From CAVSWN01 sp046728115 (GTDB lineage: Bacteria; Acidobacteriota; Vicinamibacteria; Vicinamibacterales; CAVVIG01): 6,646 bases of DNA. Each line of letters opens with the position of its first letter. The first letter of the stretch is position 1. Position numbers and translations under genes: made by a program. The stretch spans positions 1 through 6,646 of the forward strand of contig JBKPDW010000591.1 in NCBI GenBank assembly GCA_046728115.1, given 5' to 3'. The notes under the pieces were generated by a model, which saw nothing but the letters and a program-made list of their open reading frames with translations, searched no databases and was not told the DNA's origin. Below are positions 1-5,777 of the stretch, piece by piece.

Positions 1-23
1 TGCCAAACCATCCGGTCCACACG

Positions 24-413
24 TTGCCGATTGCATTGACACCGCCCGTCCCAGACGCGGAGGAACAGGTGCGTCGCGCGATCGACGAGCAGCATCGCGC
101 GTATTGGAGCAAAGACCCGGACCGCTATCGGCAGTATGCCGGACCCGATCTCCTTCGCATTGCCGAGAACGGCGTGCGGACGCGAGAGGAGCTCATCGCC
201 GGCATGCGCGGCAACTCGCGACTGCCGGCGCCACCGTCCGACCATCTCGACGTTCGGGTGCGCGTCTATGGGAACGTGGCTGTCACATCGTGGCTGGATG
301 AAGGGCAGGATCGCTTTGGCAGGCCGGCGCGCGGTCGCTTCACCGTCGTCTTCGCGCGACGAGACTTCGGCTGGCAGATGGTCCATATCCAGACCACGGG
401 ACTGAAAGAGTAA
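24..413 (+). CDS. DUF4440/SnoaL-like NTF2-fold protein, 5' end possibly outside window
   Basis: Small alpha+beta cone protein of the SnoaL/DUF4440 (NTF2-like) superfamily. The N-terminal helix (residues about 12-38, with AIDEQHRAYWSKD) is followed by a strand carrying 'NGVRTREELI', then the characteristic paired strands 'VRVYGNVAVTSW' (79-90) and 'GRFTVVFARRDFGWQMVHIQTT' region (104-126). The closing R-x-x-x-W-Q-M-V-H pattern is typical of DUF4440. Family members include ketosteroid isomerase-like enzymes and many proteins of unknown function; no catalytic assignment is possible here. The first usable start in the window is TTG at 24. The frame is open with no stop back to base 3 and there is no clear Shine-Dalgarno site before 24, so the real start may be upstream of the window. 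Its stop lies 74 bases before the lipoprotein gene on the same strand, so co-transcription is possible but not shown. Confidence 0.75.
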   Translation: MPIALTPPVPDAEEQVRRAIDEQHRAYWSKDPDRYRQYAGPDLLRIAENGVRTREELIAGMRGNSRLPAPPSDHLDVRVRVYGNVAVTSWLDEGQDRFGRPARGRFTVVFARRDFGWQMVHIQTTGLKE

Positions 414-473
414 CCCCGTACGGCTTCGAAATTCGGCACTGAAATTCTCGACACAGACGCGGCATCAATAAAT

Positions 474-479
474 GGAAGG
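474..479 (+). promoter_or_regulatory. Ribosome binding site of the HYR-SGNH lipoprotein gene
   Basis: GGAAGG lies 8 bases before the ATG at 488, a good Shine-Dalgarno match and spacing. It supports 488 as the start. An ATG at 472 in another frame overlaps this site and is not a credible start. Confidence 0.65.
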
Positions 480-487
480 CGATTTCT

Positions 488-1456
488 ATGTCGCGCCGAT
501 CGAATTACGCGCTGCTCGGCCTTGCGGTTCTGGCGACGCTCGCCGCCGGCTGCGCGCACGTGTCTTCCAGCGATTCGAACAGTCTGACCGGCCCCACGCA
601 TACCGACGCCGTGTGCCCAGCTCCGATTGCGACGCAATCCAGTACGGGCCAGCCGGTTTCCGTGACGTTTGACGATCCTCGCGCCGCCGGCGGTGTTCCG
701 CCGTACACGGTTAGCTGCGCGCCGGCGTCAGGGACGGCCTTTCCCGTCGGCACCACGACCGTCGCGTGCACGATCACCGATTCGCGCCAGCAGACGTTCT
801 CGTGCAGCTTCACGGTGAACGTGCAGGGCCCACCGCGACTTTCGACGACGACGATCCTCGCCTTCGGCGACAGCGTGACGTTCGGCTCGTCGCCGCCCGA
901 TCCGATCGATTCATATCCGTCGCACTTGAGGCCGAAGCTCACGGCGCGATACCTGGGTCAGACCATTACCGTCATCAACGACGGCAAGGCCGGGGAGAAT
1001 GCTCAAGCAACCGGACGGACTCGGCTCCCGACCGCGCTGGACATCTATCGTCCGGGCGCGCTGCTCCTCATGGAAGGGAGCAACGATCTGCTCGGAGGCG
1101 ACGCAGGCGCCGCGGCCGGCCTCGCAGCGCTGACCGAAATGGTGCGCGCGGCACGTGCGCGAGCTGTCACGGTTTTTCTCGCAACTCTTCCGCCGCAACG
1201 CCTCGGCGGCATTCGCAACGGGGTCGCGCTCATGATCCCCAGCTTCAACGAGAAAATCATGGCGCTTGCGCAGCAGGAAGGCGCGACGCTGGTGGACATC
1301 TACACGGCGATGGGAGGCGATGGGCGGTACATCGGACGCGACGATGAACATCCAACGCCCGAGGGGTTCGAGGTGATGGCGCAGGCATTTTTCGACGCGA
1401 TTCAGCAGAAGCTGGAGGTTGCTTCAGTAGGGCAGCAATCGTCGCAGCCTCATTAG
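488..1456 (+). CDS. Secreted lipoprotein: HYR domain plus GDSL/SGNH hydrolase
   Basis: 322-residue predicted lipoprotein. Residues 1-22 form a lipoprotein signal: RR near the N-terminus, a hydrophobic stretch, and lipobox LAAGC with Cys22 as the lipidated residue. Residues about 41-112 form a HYR (hyalin repeat) immunoglobulin-like module: VCPAP at the start, 'FPVGTTTVACTITD' in the middle, and 'CSFTVNV' at the end, with Cys43, 77, 94 and 106 available for disulfides. Residues about 121-310 are an SGNH hydrolase. Block I is FGDS with nucleophile Ser129, block II Gly is near 169 (GKAGEN), block III is GSND (Asn199), and block V is DDEHPTPEG with Asp285 and His288 completing the triad. The family comprises esterases/lipases acting on acylated sugars, lipids or esters; the substrate here is unknown. 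It probably acts on the periplasmic or outer face of the envelope, with HYR as an adhesion or spacer module. All key SGNH residues are present and the length is normal for such a fusion. Confidence 0.9.
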   Translation: MSRRSNYALLGLAVLATLAAGCAHVSSSDSNSLTGPTHTDAVCPAPIATQSSTGQPVSVTFDDPRAAGGVPPYTVSCAPASGTAFPVGTTTVACTITDSRQQTFSCSFTVNVQGPPRLSTTTILAFGDSVTFGSSPPDPIDSYPSHLRPKLTARYLGQTITVINDGKAGENAQATGRTRLPTALDIYRPGALLLMEGSNDLLGGDAGAAAGLAALTEMVRAARARAVTVFLATLPPQRLGGIRNGVALMIPSFNEKIMALAQQEGATLVDIYTAMGGDGRYIGRDDEHPTPEGFEVMAQAFFDAIQQKLEVASVGQQSSQPH

Positions 1457-1557
1457 CGATCGAACGATGTCGTGCTGAATTTCGAAGCGCGTTCTCAAGA
1501 CTCTCGACGTGTTGGGGCGGCTGCGAGATGTGCTGATTTTCTTAGGAAAGTTGGCGA

Positions 1558-1582
1558 GGTGCGTGGGACGAGTTTCGGAACT
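1558..1582 (+). repeat. 25-base direct repeat, copy 1
   Basis: Contains GTGGGACGAGTTTCG (1563-1577) followed by GAACT. It matches the copy at 1855-1879 at 23 of 25 positions, in the same orientation, 297 bases apart. It is not part of any gene I can recognise. Confidence 0.7.
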
Positions 1583-1781
1583 GGCAGAGCTGGGTTAATT
1601 GAAGTTGAGTTGGTTGCCAATGGCTTCCACGGAATTTTCGCCTTGAAATTGCGTATCGCTTGGCCTGCTGTCGGACGCTATACGCGATCACATCCGCGGC
1701 TCTGATCGGCAACGTCGCCTCAACGCGAACCGGCGTCCAACGAAGGCCCGATCGACAGCGCGATCAGGTTGCTCGAATCCA

Positions 1782-1838
1782 CCGGAATCCTCCGGGAGAC
1801 ATGTTGGAGACCGCGGATGCATGATCCGCTATCTCCAA
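1782..1838. other. Two consecutive stem-loops (1782-1795 and 1804-1838)
   Basis: First stem: CCGGA (1782-1786) and TCCGG (1791-1795) around a 4-base loop. Second, stronger stem: TTGGAGA (1804-1810) pairs with TCTCCAA (1832-1838), then a 2x2 internal loop, then GCGGAT (1813-1818) pairs with ATCCGC (1824-1829) around a 5-base loop. That is 13 base pairs in 35 bases. No T-run follows on either strand, so it is not a classic intrinsic terminator. It could be a mobile-element remnant or a structured RNA element; function unknown. Confidence 0.55.
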
Positions 1839-1854
1839 TGTGCAGTGTGATTCG

Positions 1855-1879
1855 GGTGTGTGGGACGAGTTTCGCAACT
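1855..1879 (+). repeat. 25-base direct repeat, copy 2
   Basis: Second copy of the repeat at 1558-1582, with the same GTGGGACGAGTTTCG core (1860-1874) followed by CAACT. The two mismatches are C/T before the core and G/C after it. It starts 17 bases after the 1804-1838 hairpin. Confidence 0.7.
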
Positions 1880-1886
1880 ACTTGAT

Positions 1887-1918
1887 GTCCGCCTTCGCGC
1901 TACGCGCTTCGGCCTGAC
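1887..1918. repeat. GC-rich imperfect palindrome
   Basis: GCCTTCGCG, a CTA loop, then CGCGCTTCGGC: CGCG pairs with CGCG and the outer GCC pairs with GGC, giving a short imperfect hairpin flanked by GTC and GAC. It resembles dispersed intergenic palindromes of the kind seen in GC-rich soil bacteria. I cannot show other copies in this window. Confidence 0.3.
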
Positions 1919-2070
1919 AGTCTTCGCGACTGAAACGGGCTGTGTCGGCTCGGCGCCAACCAGCGTGACGTGCGCCTCTTCTGCGTAAAAGTCTGGACAT
2001 GCGCGCCGCGTAGCACGAGGCGGGCGAACCCGAAGATCTGCCATCCGAGTCCTCGCAACGCCGAGGCGAT

Positions 2071-2129
2071 AGGACGATAATCGGGATTTAGTCGGGATTT
2101 AATCCAGATTTAATCCCGGCGATCGTCCT
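2071..2129. repeat. Nested palindrome with tandem 11-mers; possible mobile-element remnant
   Basis: Outer arms AGGACGAT (2071-2078) and ATCGTCCT (2122-2129) are perfect complements. After a 3x3 internal loop, CGGGATT (2082-2088) pairs with AATCCCG (2112-2118). Within this lie three tandem 11-mers: CGGGATTTAGT (2082-2092), CGGGATTTAAT (2093-2103) and CCAGATTTAAT (2104-2114). An alternative inner palindrome spans 2093-2118 (11 of 12 arm positions complementary). TTAGTCGGGATTTAA (2088-2102) recurs exactly at 5895-5909 next to the IS4-type transposase gene. It could be an IS end or MITE remnant. A bidirectional terminator for the convergent genes is the alternative, although it lacks a clear T-run. 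Confidence 0.55.
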
Positions 2130-2222
2130 CCAGAATGGTGCGGACCAACTGAGCAAATAAAGCGCGAGCAGACCTTCTGGCGGTCTCCGCATGAAACCAC
2201 GCGGCGGGACGCGACCACAGGT

Positions 2223-2891
2223 TCACTGATTGGTTGCGTTGAAAGCGATCGTGATGCGATCGCCGGCGCTCTGGAAAGCCTCGACCCGATGTTCTAGCCA
2301 CCCCGGAAAGAGGAGCACCTGACCGGTGGCTGGGGTGAATGGTATTCCGCTGCCCGATCCGACCCATGGCAGCTCGATTCCCGGTGTCTTGTACATCGCA
2401 ACCGCCGGCCCGCGGGGATCGCGGAACACGATCTCTCCGCCCTTCATGTCGGACGGGGTCTTTACGTAATACGTGCCGGACAGAAAACAGCCGGGATGAC
2501 AATGCAACACGTTCCGATCGCCCGTCCGGTTCACGTTGATCCAGCCTTGAAGCCGGAATCGATCCTTTTTCGACGGATTCGCGCCGCGGCGCAACTGCAA
2601 CAGGAACGCCTGAACGTGCTGCTGCAACTGATCGCGCAGCGCGACGACGACGGGGGCGTGCAGGACGAACAAATCGTGAGCGTAGTGCCAGCCGCCGTCG
2701 TTGGTGCGGCGGGTGCCGTTGCGGTCCTCTTGCATCAATTGAAGAGTGAGGTGCTCGAGTTCTGCATTGAGGTGTGTCGGACCCTCATGGCACAAGTACA
2801 CCCACGTCGAGAACAGCGGCATAACGGCGGCTCTGGCCTTACGCGCAGCTGCGGGCGTCGAGCGATCGTCGCGAACATCTGTCGATGACAT
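2223..2891 (-). CDS. 2OG-Fe(II) oxygenase, TIGR02466-like
   Basis: 222-residue putative 2-oxoglutarate/Fe(II)-dependent oxygenase of the TIGR02466 type. The signature core is intact: 'LQGWINVNRTGD' (114-125), then HCHPGCFLSGTYYV (130-143) with His130 and His132, GGEIVFRDPR (151-160), and G-Q-V-L-L-F-P-G-W-L-E-H ending at His201, followed by 'DRITIAFNATN' with Arg212. By analogy with the double-stranded beta-helix fold, the HxH pair and His201 would supply the iron ligands and Arg212 would bind the 2OG carboxylate; the exact ligands are inferred. It is probably cytoplasmic, with no signal peptide. It is the last gene of the minus-strand cassette, 131 bases after the small peptide gene, so a peptide-hydroxylating role is plausible but unproven. 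The ATG at 2891 has no good Shine-Dalgarno site. The first 23 residues are Ala/Arg-rich and unlike the domain, so Met24 (base 2822) is an alternative start. Confidence 0.85.
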   Translation of the reverse strand: MSSTDVRDDRSTPAAARKARAAVMPLFSTWVYLCHEGPTHLNAELEHLTLQLMQEDRNGTRRTNDGGWHYAHDLFVLHAPVVVALRDQLQQHVQAFLLQLRRGANPSKKDRFRLQGWINVNRTGDRNVLHCHPGCFLSGTYYVKTPSDMKGGEIVFRDPRGPAVAMYKTPGIELPWVGSGSGIPFTPATGQVLLFPGWLEHRVEAFQSAGDRITIAFNATNQ

Positions 2892-2914
2892 ATATCAGAT
2901 AATGGGGCGACCAC

Positions 2915-2965
2915 CGGCATTCGTCGCCGCATGATCGCGGCAGGCGTGTTCGACAACGAATGCCG
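2915..2965 (-). promoter_or_regulatory. Intercistronic stem-loop A before the oxygenase gene
   Basis: CGGCATTCGT (2915-2924) is the exact reverse complement of ACGAATGCCG (2956-2965), giving a 10-bp outer stem. Inside, GCCGC (2926-2930) pairs with GCGGC (2937-2941). On the operon strand it ends 23 bases before the oxygenase ATG. Its promoter-proximal arm shares bases 2962-2965 with stem-loop B, so the two cannot both form fully. No U-run follows, so it is more likely a folding, stability or translation-control element than an intrinsic terminator. Confidence 0.55.
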
Positions 2966-2995
2966 ATGAGGCCGCGCTGGCGCAGCCTCATCGGC
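2962..2995 (-). promoter_or_regulatory. Intercistronic stem-loop B just after the peptide gene
   Basis: GCCGATGAGGC (2962-2972) and GCCTCATCGGC (2985-2995) form a perfect 11-bp stem. After a C/A mismatch, GCG (2974-2976) pairs with CGC (2981-2983) around a CTGG loop. It starts 27 bases after the peptide stop codon on the operon strand. No U-run follows. A hairpin after a precursor gene commonly allows the small peptide mRNA to be kept at higher levels than the downstream enzyme mRNA, by partial termination or by 3' end protection; that role is inferred here. Confidence 0.65.
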
Positions 2996-3022
2996 CGAAC
3001 ATCGAACCCGCACGTTGGTGTA

Positions 3023-3202
3023 CTAGCCACCCTGGTTACCGGGCTGCCCTTCGTAGCCGCCCAGGCCGCCACCGCCCTGGCCGCCTTGATTCCCAGGCTG
3101 CCCTTCGTAGCCACCCGAGCCTGTGACGTCCGGTGCAATGCGCTCCTCCAGTACTTCGATTTCCAGCTCCAAAGGCTCGCCGTTCTTCTCAATGTTCTCC
3201 AT
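3023..3202 (-). CDS. 59-residue Gly-rich putative precursor peptide (LEERIAP leader)
   Basis: Small peptide gene between the PqqD/M50/HlyD gene and the oxygenase gene. The N-terminal half is acidic and leader-like: residues 11-18 alternate hydrophobic and Glu (LELEIEVL), then EERIAP (19-24). The C-terminal half (28-59) is almost all Gly, Gln, Asn, Tyr, Glu and Pro, with the unit GGYEGQPGNQGG twice (30-41 and 48-59). Gly occupies every third position from 28 to 58 (11 of 11; elsewhere in this segment 6 of 21), a Gly-X-Y collagen-like register with Pro36 and Pro54 at Y. Two GG-Tyr junctions are possible cleavage points. There is no Cys, Ser/Thr-rich core or signal peptide. I chose ATG at 3202 because GAGG lies 6 bases before it; a TTG at 3220 would add six residues and has no such site. 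Likely a modified peptide substrate of its neighbours. A small structural or adhesive peptide is the alternative. I do not recognise a named family. Confidence 0.7.
   Translation of the reverse strand: MENIEKNGEPLELEIEVLEERIAPDVTGSGGYEGQPGNQGGQGGGGLGGYEGQPGNQGG
3026..3061 (-). repeat. Peptide repeat unit 2 (GGYEGQPGNQGG)
   Basis: In-frame 36-base unit encoding the last 12 residues of the small peptide. It repeats the amino acids of 3080-3115 exactly, at an 18-residue (54-base) spacing. The codons differ at several third positions, so the protein sequence appears to have been kept while the DNA drifted. Confidence 0.8.
3080..3115 (-). repeat. Peptide repeat unit 1 (GGYEGQPGNQGG)
   Basis: First copy of the duplicated 12-residue unit, residues 30-41 of the peptide, directly after the acidic leader. 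It is joined to unit 2 by a six-residue Gly-rich linker (QGGGGL). Confidence 0.8.
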
Positions 3203-3208
3203 GATCAA

Positions 3209-3212
3209 CCTC
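3209..3212 (-). promoter_or_regulatory. Ribosome binding site of the peptide gene
   Basis: GAGG on the minus strand, with a 6-base spacer to the ATG at 3202. This site decides the start in favour of ATG at 3202 over TTG at 3220, which would place the site inside the coding sequence. The 119-base gap up to the end of the PqqD/M50/HlyD gene shows no strong promoter, so the peptide gene is probably read through from upstream. Confidence 0.6.
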
Positions 3213-3321
3213 GTTCTCAAAGGTTAGATATCGCTCGTTCTCGGCCTCGAGGACTGACGAAAGACCTGGTCACGGGCCGCGTGGACACCTGCCGTTCCGC
3301 CAATGAATAGTCATCGCTCGT

Positions 3322-5739
3322 TTACCACCACGACCAGAACTCGACCCGCACGTACCGCACCAGACGCCTGGTGGCCAGATCGAATATGTGCCGCGTTCCG
3401 GCGTAGATTTTCGCGTTTCCGGTCATCTCCGGCTTCAGCAGGCCCGACGCATTGTCGATGTCGGCCATCACTCTGATCGCTTTTCCGCCCAGGCCGCGAT
3501 CGTCCTCGATTGCGACCGGTGCAATCGCTGTCACGCGACTGGTGAAGGTCCGACCGGGAAAGGCGCGCGCTTTCACGGCGACCGTCTGCCCGACGTGGAC
3601 ATCGGCGATTTCCTTTTCCGGCACCCTGATTTCGGCGGTGACGGTGCTTTGCTCGTAAATCTGTGCGATCAGATCGCCGCGACTCACGCGTTCGCCGCGT
3701 CGTTCTTTGAGCTTCGGCGTCGCGATCACGCCAGCCGCGGGACTGAGAACGTTTACCAGCTGGAGCTGCTGCTCCAGGTACCTGCGCTGCGCTTGAAGAC
3801 GATCGATCTCGGCGGCAGTGGCGGCAATCTCCTCGGGCCGGCTGCCCGCCATGAGCACGCGAAGGCGTCCCTCCGCCCGGCCGAACTCCTGAGCGGTGAT
3901 ATCTCGCTCTTTCTGCGCTTCCGCGCTGTCATCCGACAGCACCATCTTGGCGGCGGCTTGGACCTCTTCGAGCTCCTTCTGGCGAACGCTCACTTCCTGC
4001 TCGGCCTCGTCGACCGTCTTGCGCGCGACGAGGGCCGACGCAAACAAGCGCTGGAGGCGATCGAGGTCGTTGCGCGCAAATTGGAGGCGCTGCTCGGCCT
4101 TCTCGACGCTGGTCTGGACTTTGGAGATTTCGGCCGCTCGGAACCGGCTGGCGTCCTGCAACATCTTTTCGCCGCTTTCCTGCCGCAGCTTCGCCGTGTC
4201 TCGCTCCGTTCGCGCGAGAGCGATCTCTTCGTTTCGTGGGCCGGCTCGCAACATGTCGTGCCGAGCCTGCGCCTCAGCGATTTGAGCTTCGACTTTCTGA
4301 AGCTCCGAACGGTACTCGCGATCGTCCAGACGGGCGATTGGATCGCCCTTCTCGACGTGCTCACCCTCGTCTTTGTAGATGTCGTCGAGAATGCCCTCGA
4401 CCTGCGCTCTGACCTCGATGTTGTGCGTAGGCAGGATGCGGAAATCGCCGCCGACCTTCAGCTGCGCCGGAGTCACGGCCACGAGGGTGAGCACAATCGC
4501 GATGAGCGCACGTCGCAGCGGACGCTTCTTCCAGACGCCGGCGGCGACGCCCGGATCGAGACGAGAGGTGCGCGAGAGGAGATTTCCGACCGGCCGCTGA
4601 AACGCGATGGCTAACAAACCGGCAAATGCCACGAATCCGATGCCGCGGTACCGCTCGACCAGAAAGTTTCCGAGGCGCCACGCGATCATCGTCATCAGCC
4701 ACATCGAGTAGAGCGCCGCCAATGCACCGTACCCTAGGTAAATCCGATCCTCGCGCCCGCGCACGAGGACCGACGTCGGTGACAGATTCCAGAGGCCGCG
4801 GAGGCGGGCTTTCAGCGCCGAAATCGACTTCTGGCGAAGGTTTGGGATTTCGAGGTAGTCACTGAGGAGGTAATAGCCATCGAGCTTGATGAGTGGGTTG
4901 AGGTTGAAGATGGTCTTGATTCCGGAGGTCGCCATGATGACGAGCGCCAAGAAATTGACCCACGTATCGGTCTCAGTGACACGCCACGCAAACGTCGCGA
5001 TCGCACATACGAGCGTCTCGAAGTACGCACCCGCAAAGGTGACCCACAGCCGTTTCGCCTTCTCGGAAATGAGCCACGCGTCACTGACGTTGCAGTAAAA
5101 GGCCGGTTGAAAATAGATGAGGAGAAAACCCATCTCGTTGACATGGCCACCGAACCGCTTGCACGTCACGGCGTGCGCCAGCTCGTGGCCCGTCGTGACC
5201 GACAGCATCGTGATCCACGCCAACAGGAACGCATCGACTCGATAGAGACGCGAGAGGTCGTGGGTGAACCGCGTCCAGCCCACGACAATCACACCGAGCG
5301 CCACAAGGATCGTCAGCGCCGAGACGACCACGAAAGACCGCGTAAACACTCCGGTCAGGCGCGGCACCAGCCAATCGAGAAATCGATCCGGATCGACCGC
5401 CTTCAGTCGGATGTAGAGAAGAGTTCCCGCGAACCGGCGCTGGTGCGCGTACCGCTCCTCGGGCACGTCATCCTCGAGGAGCCGGAACCTGCGGAACTGC
5501 TCGACGAACTGCTTGAGGGTCGGTTCCGGTAGGGGTTGGCCGAACCGTTCCTCGACGCGGCGACGAACTTGGTCAAGCGAGGTGGTGCCATCGAGTTGTC
5601 GTGCGATGAAAAGCTCGACCTCGCCGAAGCGAAAGAATCGCCGCGCCTTTGGGTCTTTGATGACAACGCGCGTACCGCTATTCGTACTCTGCGGACGAAT
5701 AACGAGGTCGTGACGAACCTTTGGTAGCGCGGACGTCAT
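3322..5739 (-). CDS. PqqD-like / M50 zinc metalloprotease / HlyD adaptor fusion
   Basis: 805-residue membrane protein with three modules. Residues about 8-92 are PqqD-like, a winged-helix peptide-recognition fold (VVIKDPKARRFFRFG, then a helix-rich end). Residues about 133-425 are a polytopic M50 (site-2 type) protease with HELAH (185-189) as the zinc motif and NPLIKLDGYY (281-290), where Asp287 is the likely third ligand. Hydrophobic segments lie near 133-155, 168-184, 232-252, 259-280, 334-354, 365-380 and 409-424. Residues about 440-780 are HlyD-like: a lipoyl/biotinyl-type half motif (EGILDDIYKDEGEHVEKGD), a long coiled coil (about 473-660), the second half motif (LSPAAGVIATP), and a beta-barrel. 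The C-terminus is FWSWW. The family is known from peptide maturation loci such as the YydH-type 'peptide zinc metalloprotease'. It probably binds, cleaves and hands over the neighbouring small peptide across the inner membrane. No ABC ATPase or outer-membrane channel is present in the window. The start ATG at 5739 has AGGG only one base upstream, so translation initiation looks weak. Confidence 0.9.
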   Translation of the reverse strand: MTSALPKVRHDLVIRPQSTNSGTRVVIKDPKARRFFRFGEVELFIARQLDGTTSLDQVRRRVEERFGQPLPEPTLKQFVEQFRRFRLLEDDVPEERYAHQRRFAGTLLYIRLKAVDPDRFLDWLVPRLTGVFTRSFVVVSALTILVALGVIVVGWTRFTHDLSRLYRVDAFLLAWITMLSVTTGHELAHAVTCKRFGGHVNEMGFLLIYFQPAFYCNVSDAWLISEKAKRLWVTFAGAYFETLVCAIATFAWRVTETDTWVNFLALVIMATSGIKTIFNLNPLIKLDGYYLLSDYLEIPNLRQKSISALKARLRGLWNLSPTSVLVRGREDRIYLGYGALAALYSMWLMTMIAWRLGNFLVERYRGIGFVAFAGLLAIAFQRPVGNLLSRTSRLDPGVAAGVWKKRPLRRALIAIVLTLVAVTPAQLKVGGDFRILPTHNIEVRAQVEGILDDIYKDEGEHVEKGDPIARLDDREYRSELQKVEAQIAEAQARHDMLRAGPRNEEIALARTERDTAKLRQESGEKMLQDASRFRAAEISKVQTSVEKAEQRLQFARNDLDRLQRLFASALVARKTVDEAEQEVSVRQKELEEVQAAAKMVLSDDSAEAQKERDITAQEFGRAEGRLRVLMAGSRPEEIAATAAEIDRLQAQRRYLEQQLQLVNVLSPAAGVIATPKLKERRGERVSRGDLIAQIYEQSTVTAEIRVPEKEIADVHVGQTVAVKARAFPGRTFTSRVTAIAPVAIEDDRGLGGKAIRVMADIDNASGLLKPEMTGNAKIYAGTRHIFDLATRRLVRYVRVEFWSWW

Positions 5740-5777
5740 GCCCTTAATGGGATCTACAGCTCAGATTGGAAGTGCGA

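Larger units (their letters stand above)
1457..2222. other. 766-base intergenic region between convergent genes, no convincing gene
   Basis: Open frames here (for example 1472-1705 on + and 1829-2044 on -) have low-complexity, Arg/Ser/Thr-rich translations without recognisable domains or ribosome binding sites, and I do not call them genes. The region instead holds repeated and palindromic sequence: a 25-base repeat pair, a two-hairpin stretch at 1782-1838, a short GC-rich palindrome-like element near 1887-1918, and a 59-base palindrome at 2071-2129. This looks like decayed mobile or repetitive DNA. No tRNA or rRNA is seen. Confidence 0.6.

Noticed and set aside
1472..1705. 77-codon GTG-start frame after the lipoprotein gene
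   Set aside because: No ribosome binding site and no domain, and it overlaps one copy of the intergenic repeat. Its composition differs from the flanking genes.
1829..2044. 71-codon frame on the minus strand
   Set aside because: Its translation is basic and low-complexity and covers the second repeat copy and the GC-rich palindrome; it is unlikely to be a gene.
2082..2114. Tandem 11-mers considered as a CRISPR-like or iteron array
   Set aside because: There are only three imperfect units with no spacers, and no replication or cas gene is present.
2170..2186. Possible terminator after the oxygenase gene (AGACC and GGTCT arms)
   Set aside because: The stem is only 5 bp and the following sequence has only a broken T-rich stretch (CTTTATTT), which is too weak to call.
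2110..2502. 130-codon frame on the minus strand overlapping the oxygenase 3' end
   Set aside because: It is out of frame with the clearly conserved oxygenase; the Arg/Ser-rich translation has no recognisable domain.
3203..3321. Search for a separate promoter of the peptide gene
   Set aside because: No -35/-10 pair with acceptable match and spacing was found on the minus strand; only weak GATATCT-like sequence near 3225-3233.
3230..3322. 10-mer ATCGCTCGTT repeated at 3230-3239 and 3313-3322, considered as operator sites for the peptide gene
   Set aside because: Only two short copies, one overlapping the stop codon of the upstream gene, and no promoter of its own could be placed here.
3388..4614. 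Long 408-codon open frame on the plus strand
   Set aside because: It is antisense to the PqqD/M50/HlyD gene, has no ribosome binding site or domain, and arises from GC-rich codon bias on the opposite strand.
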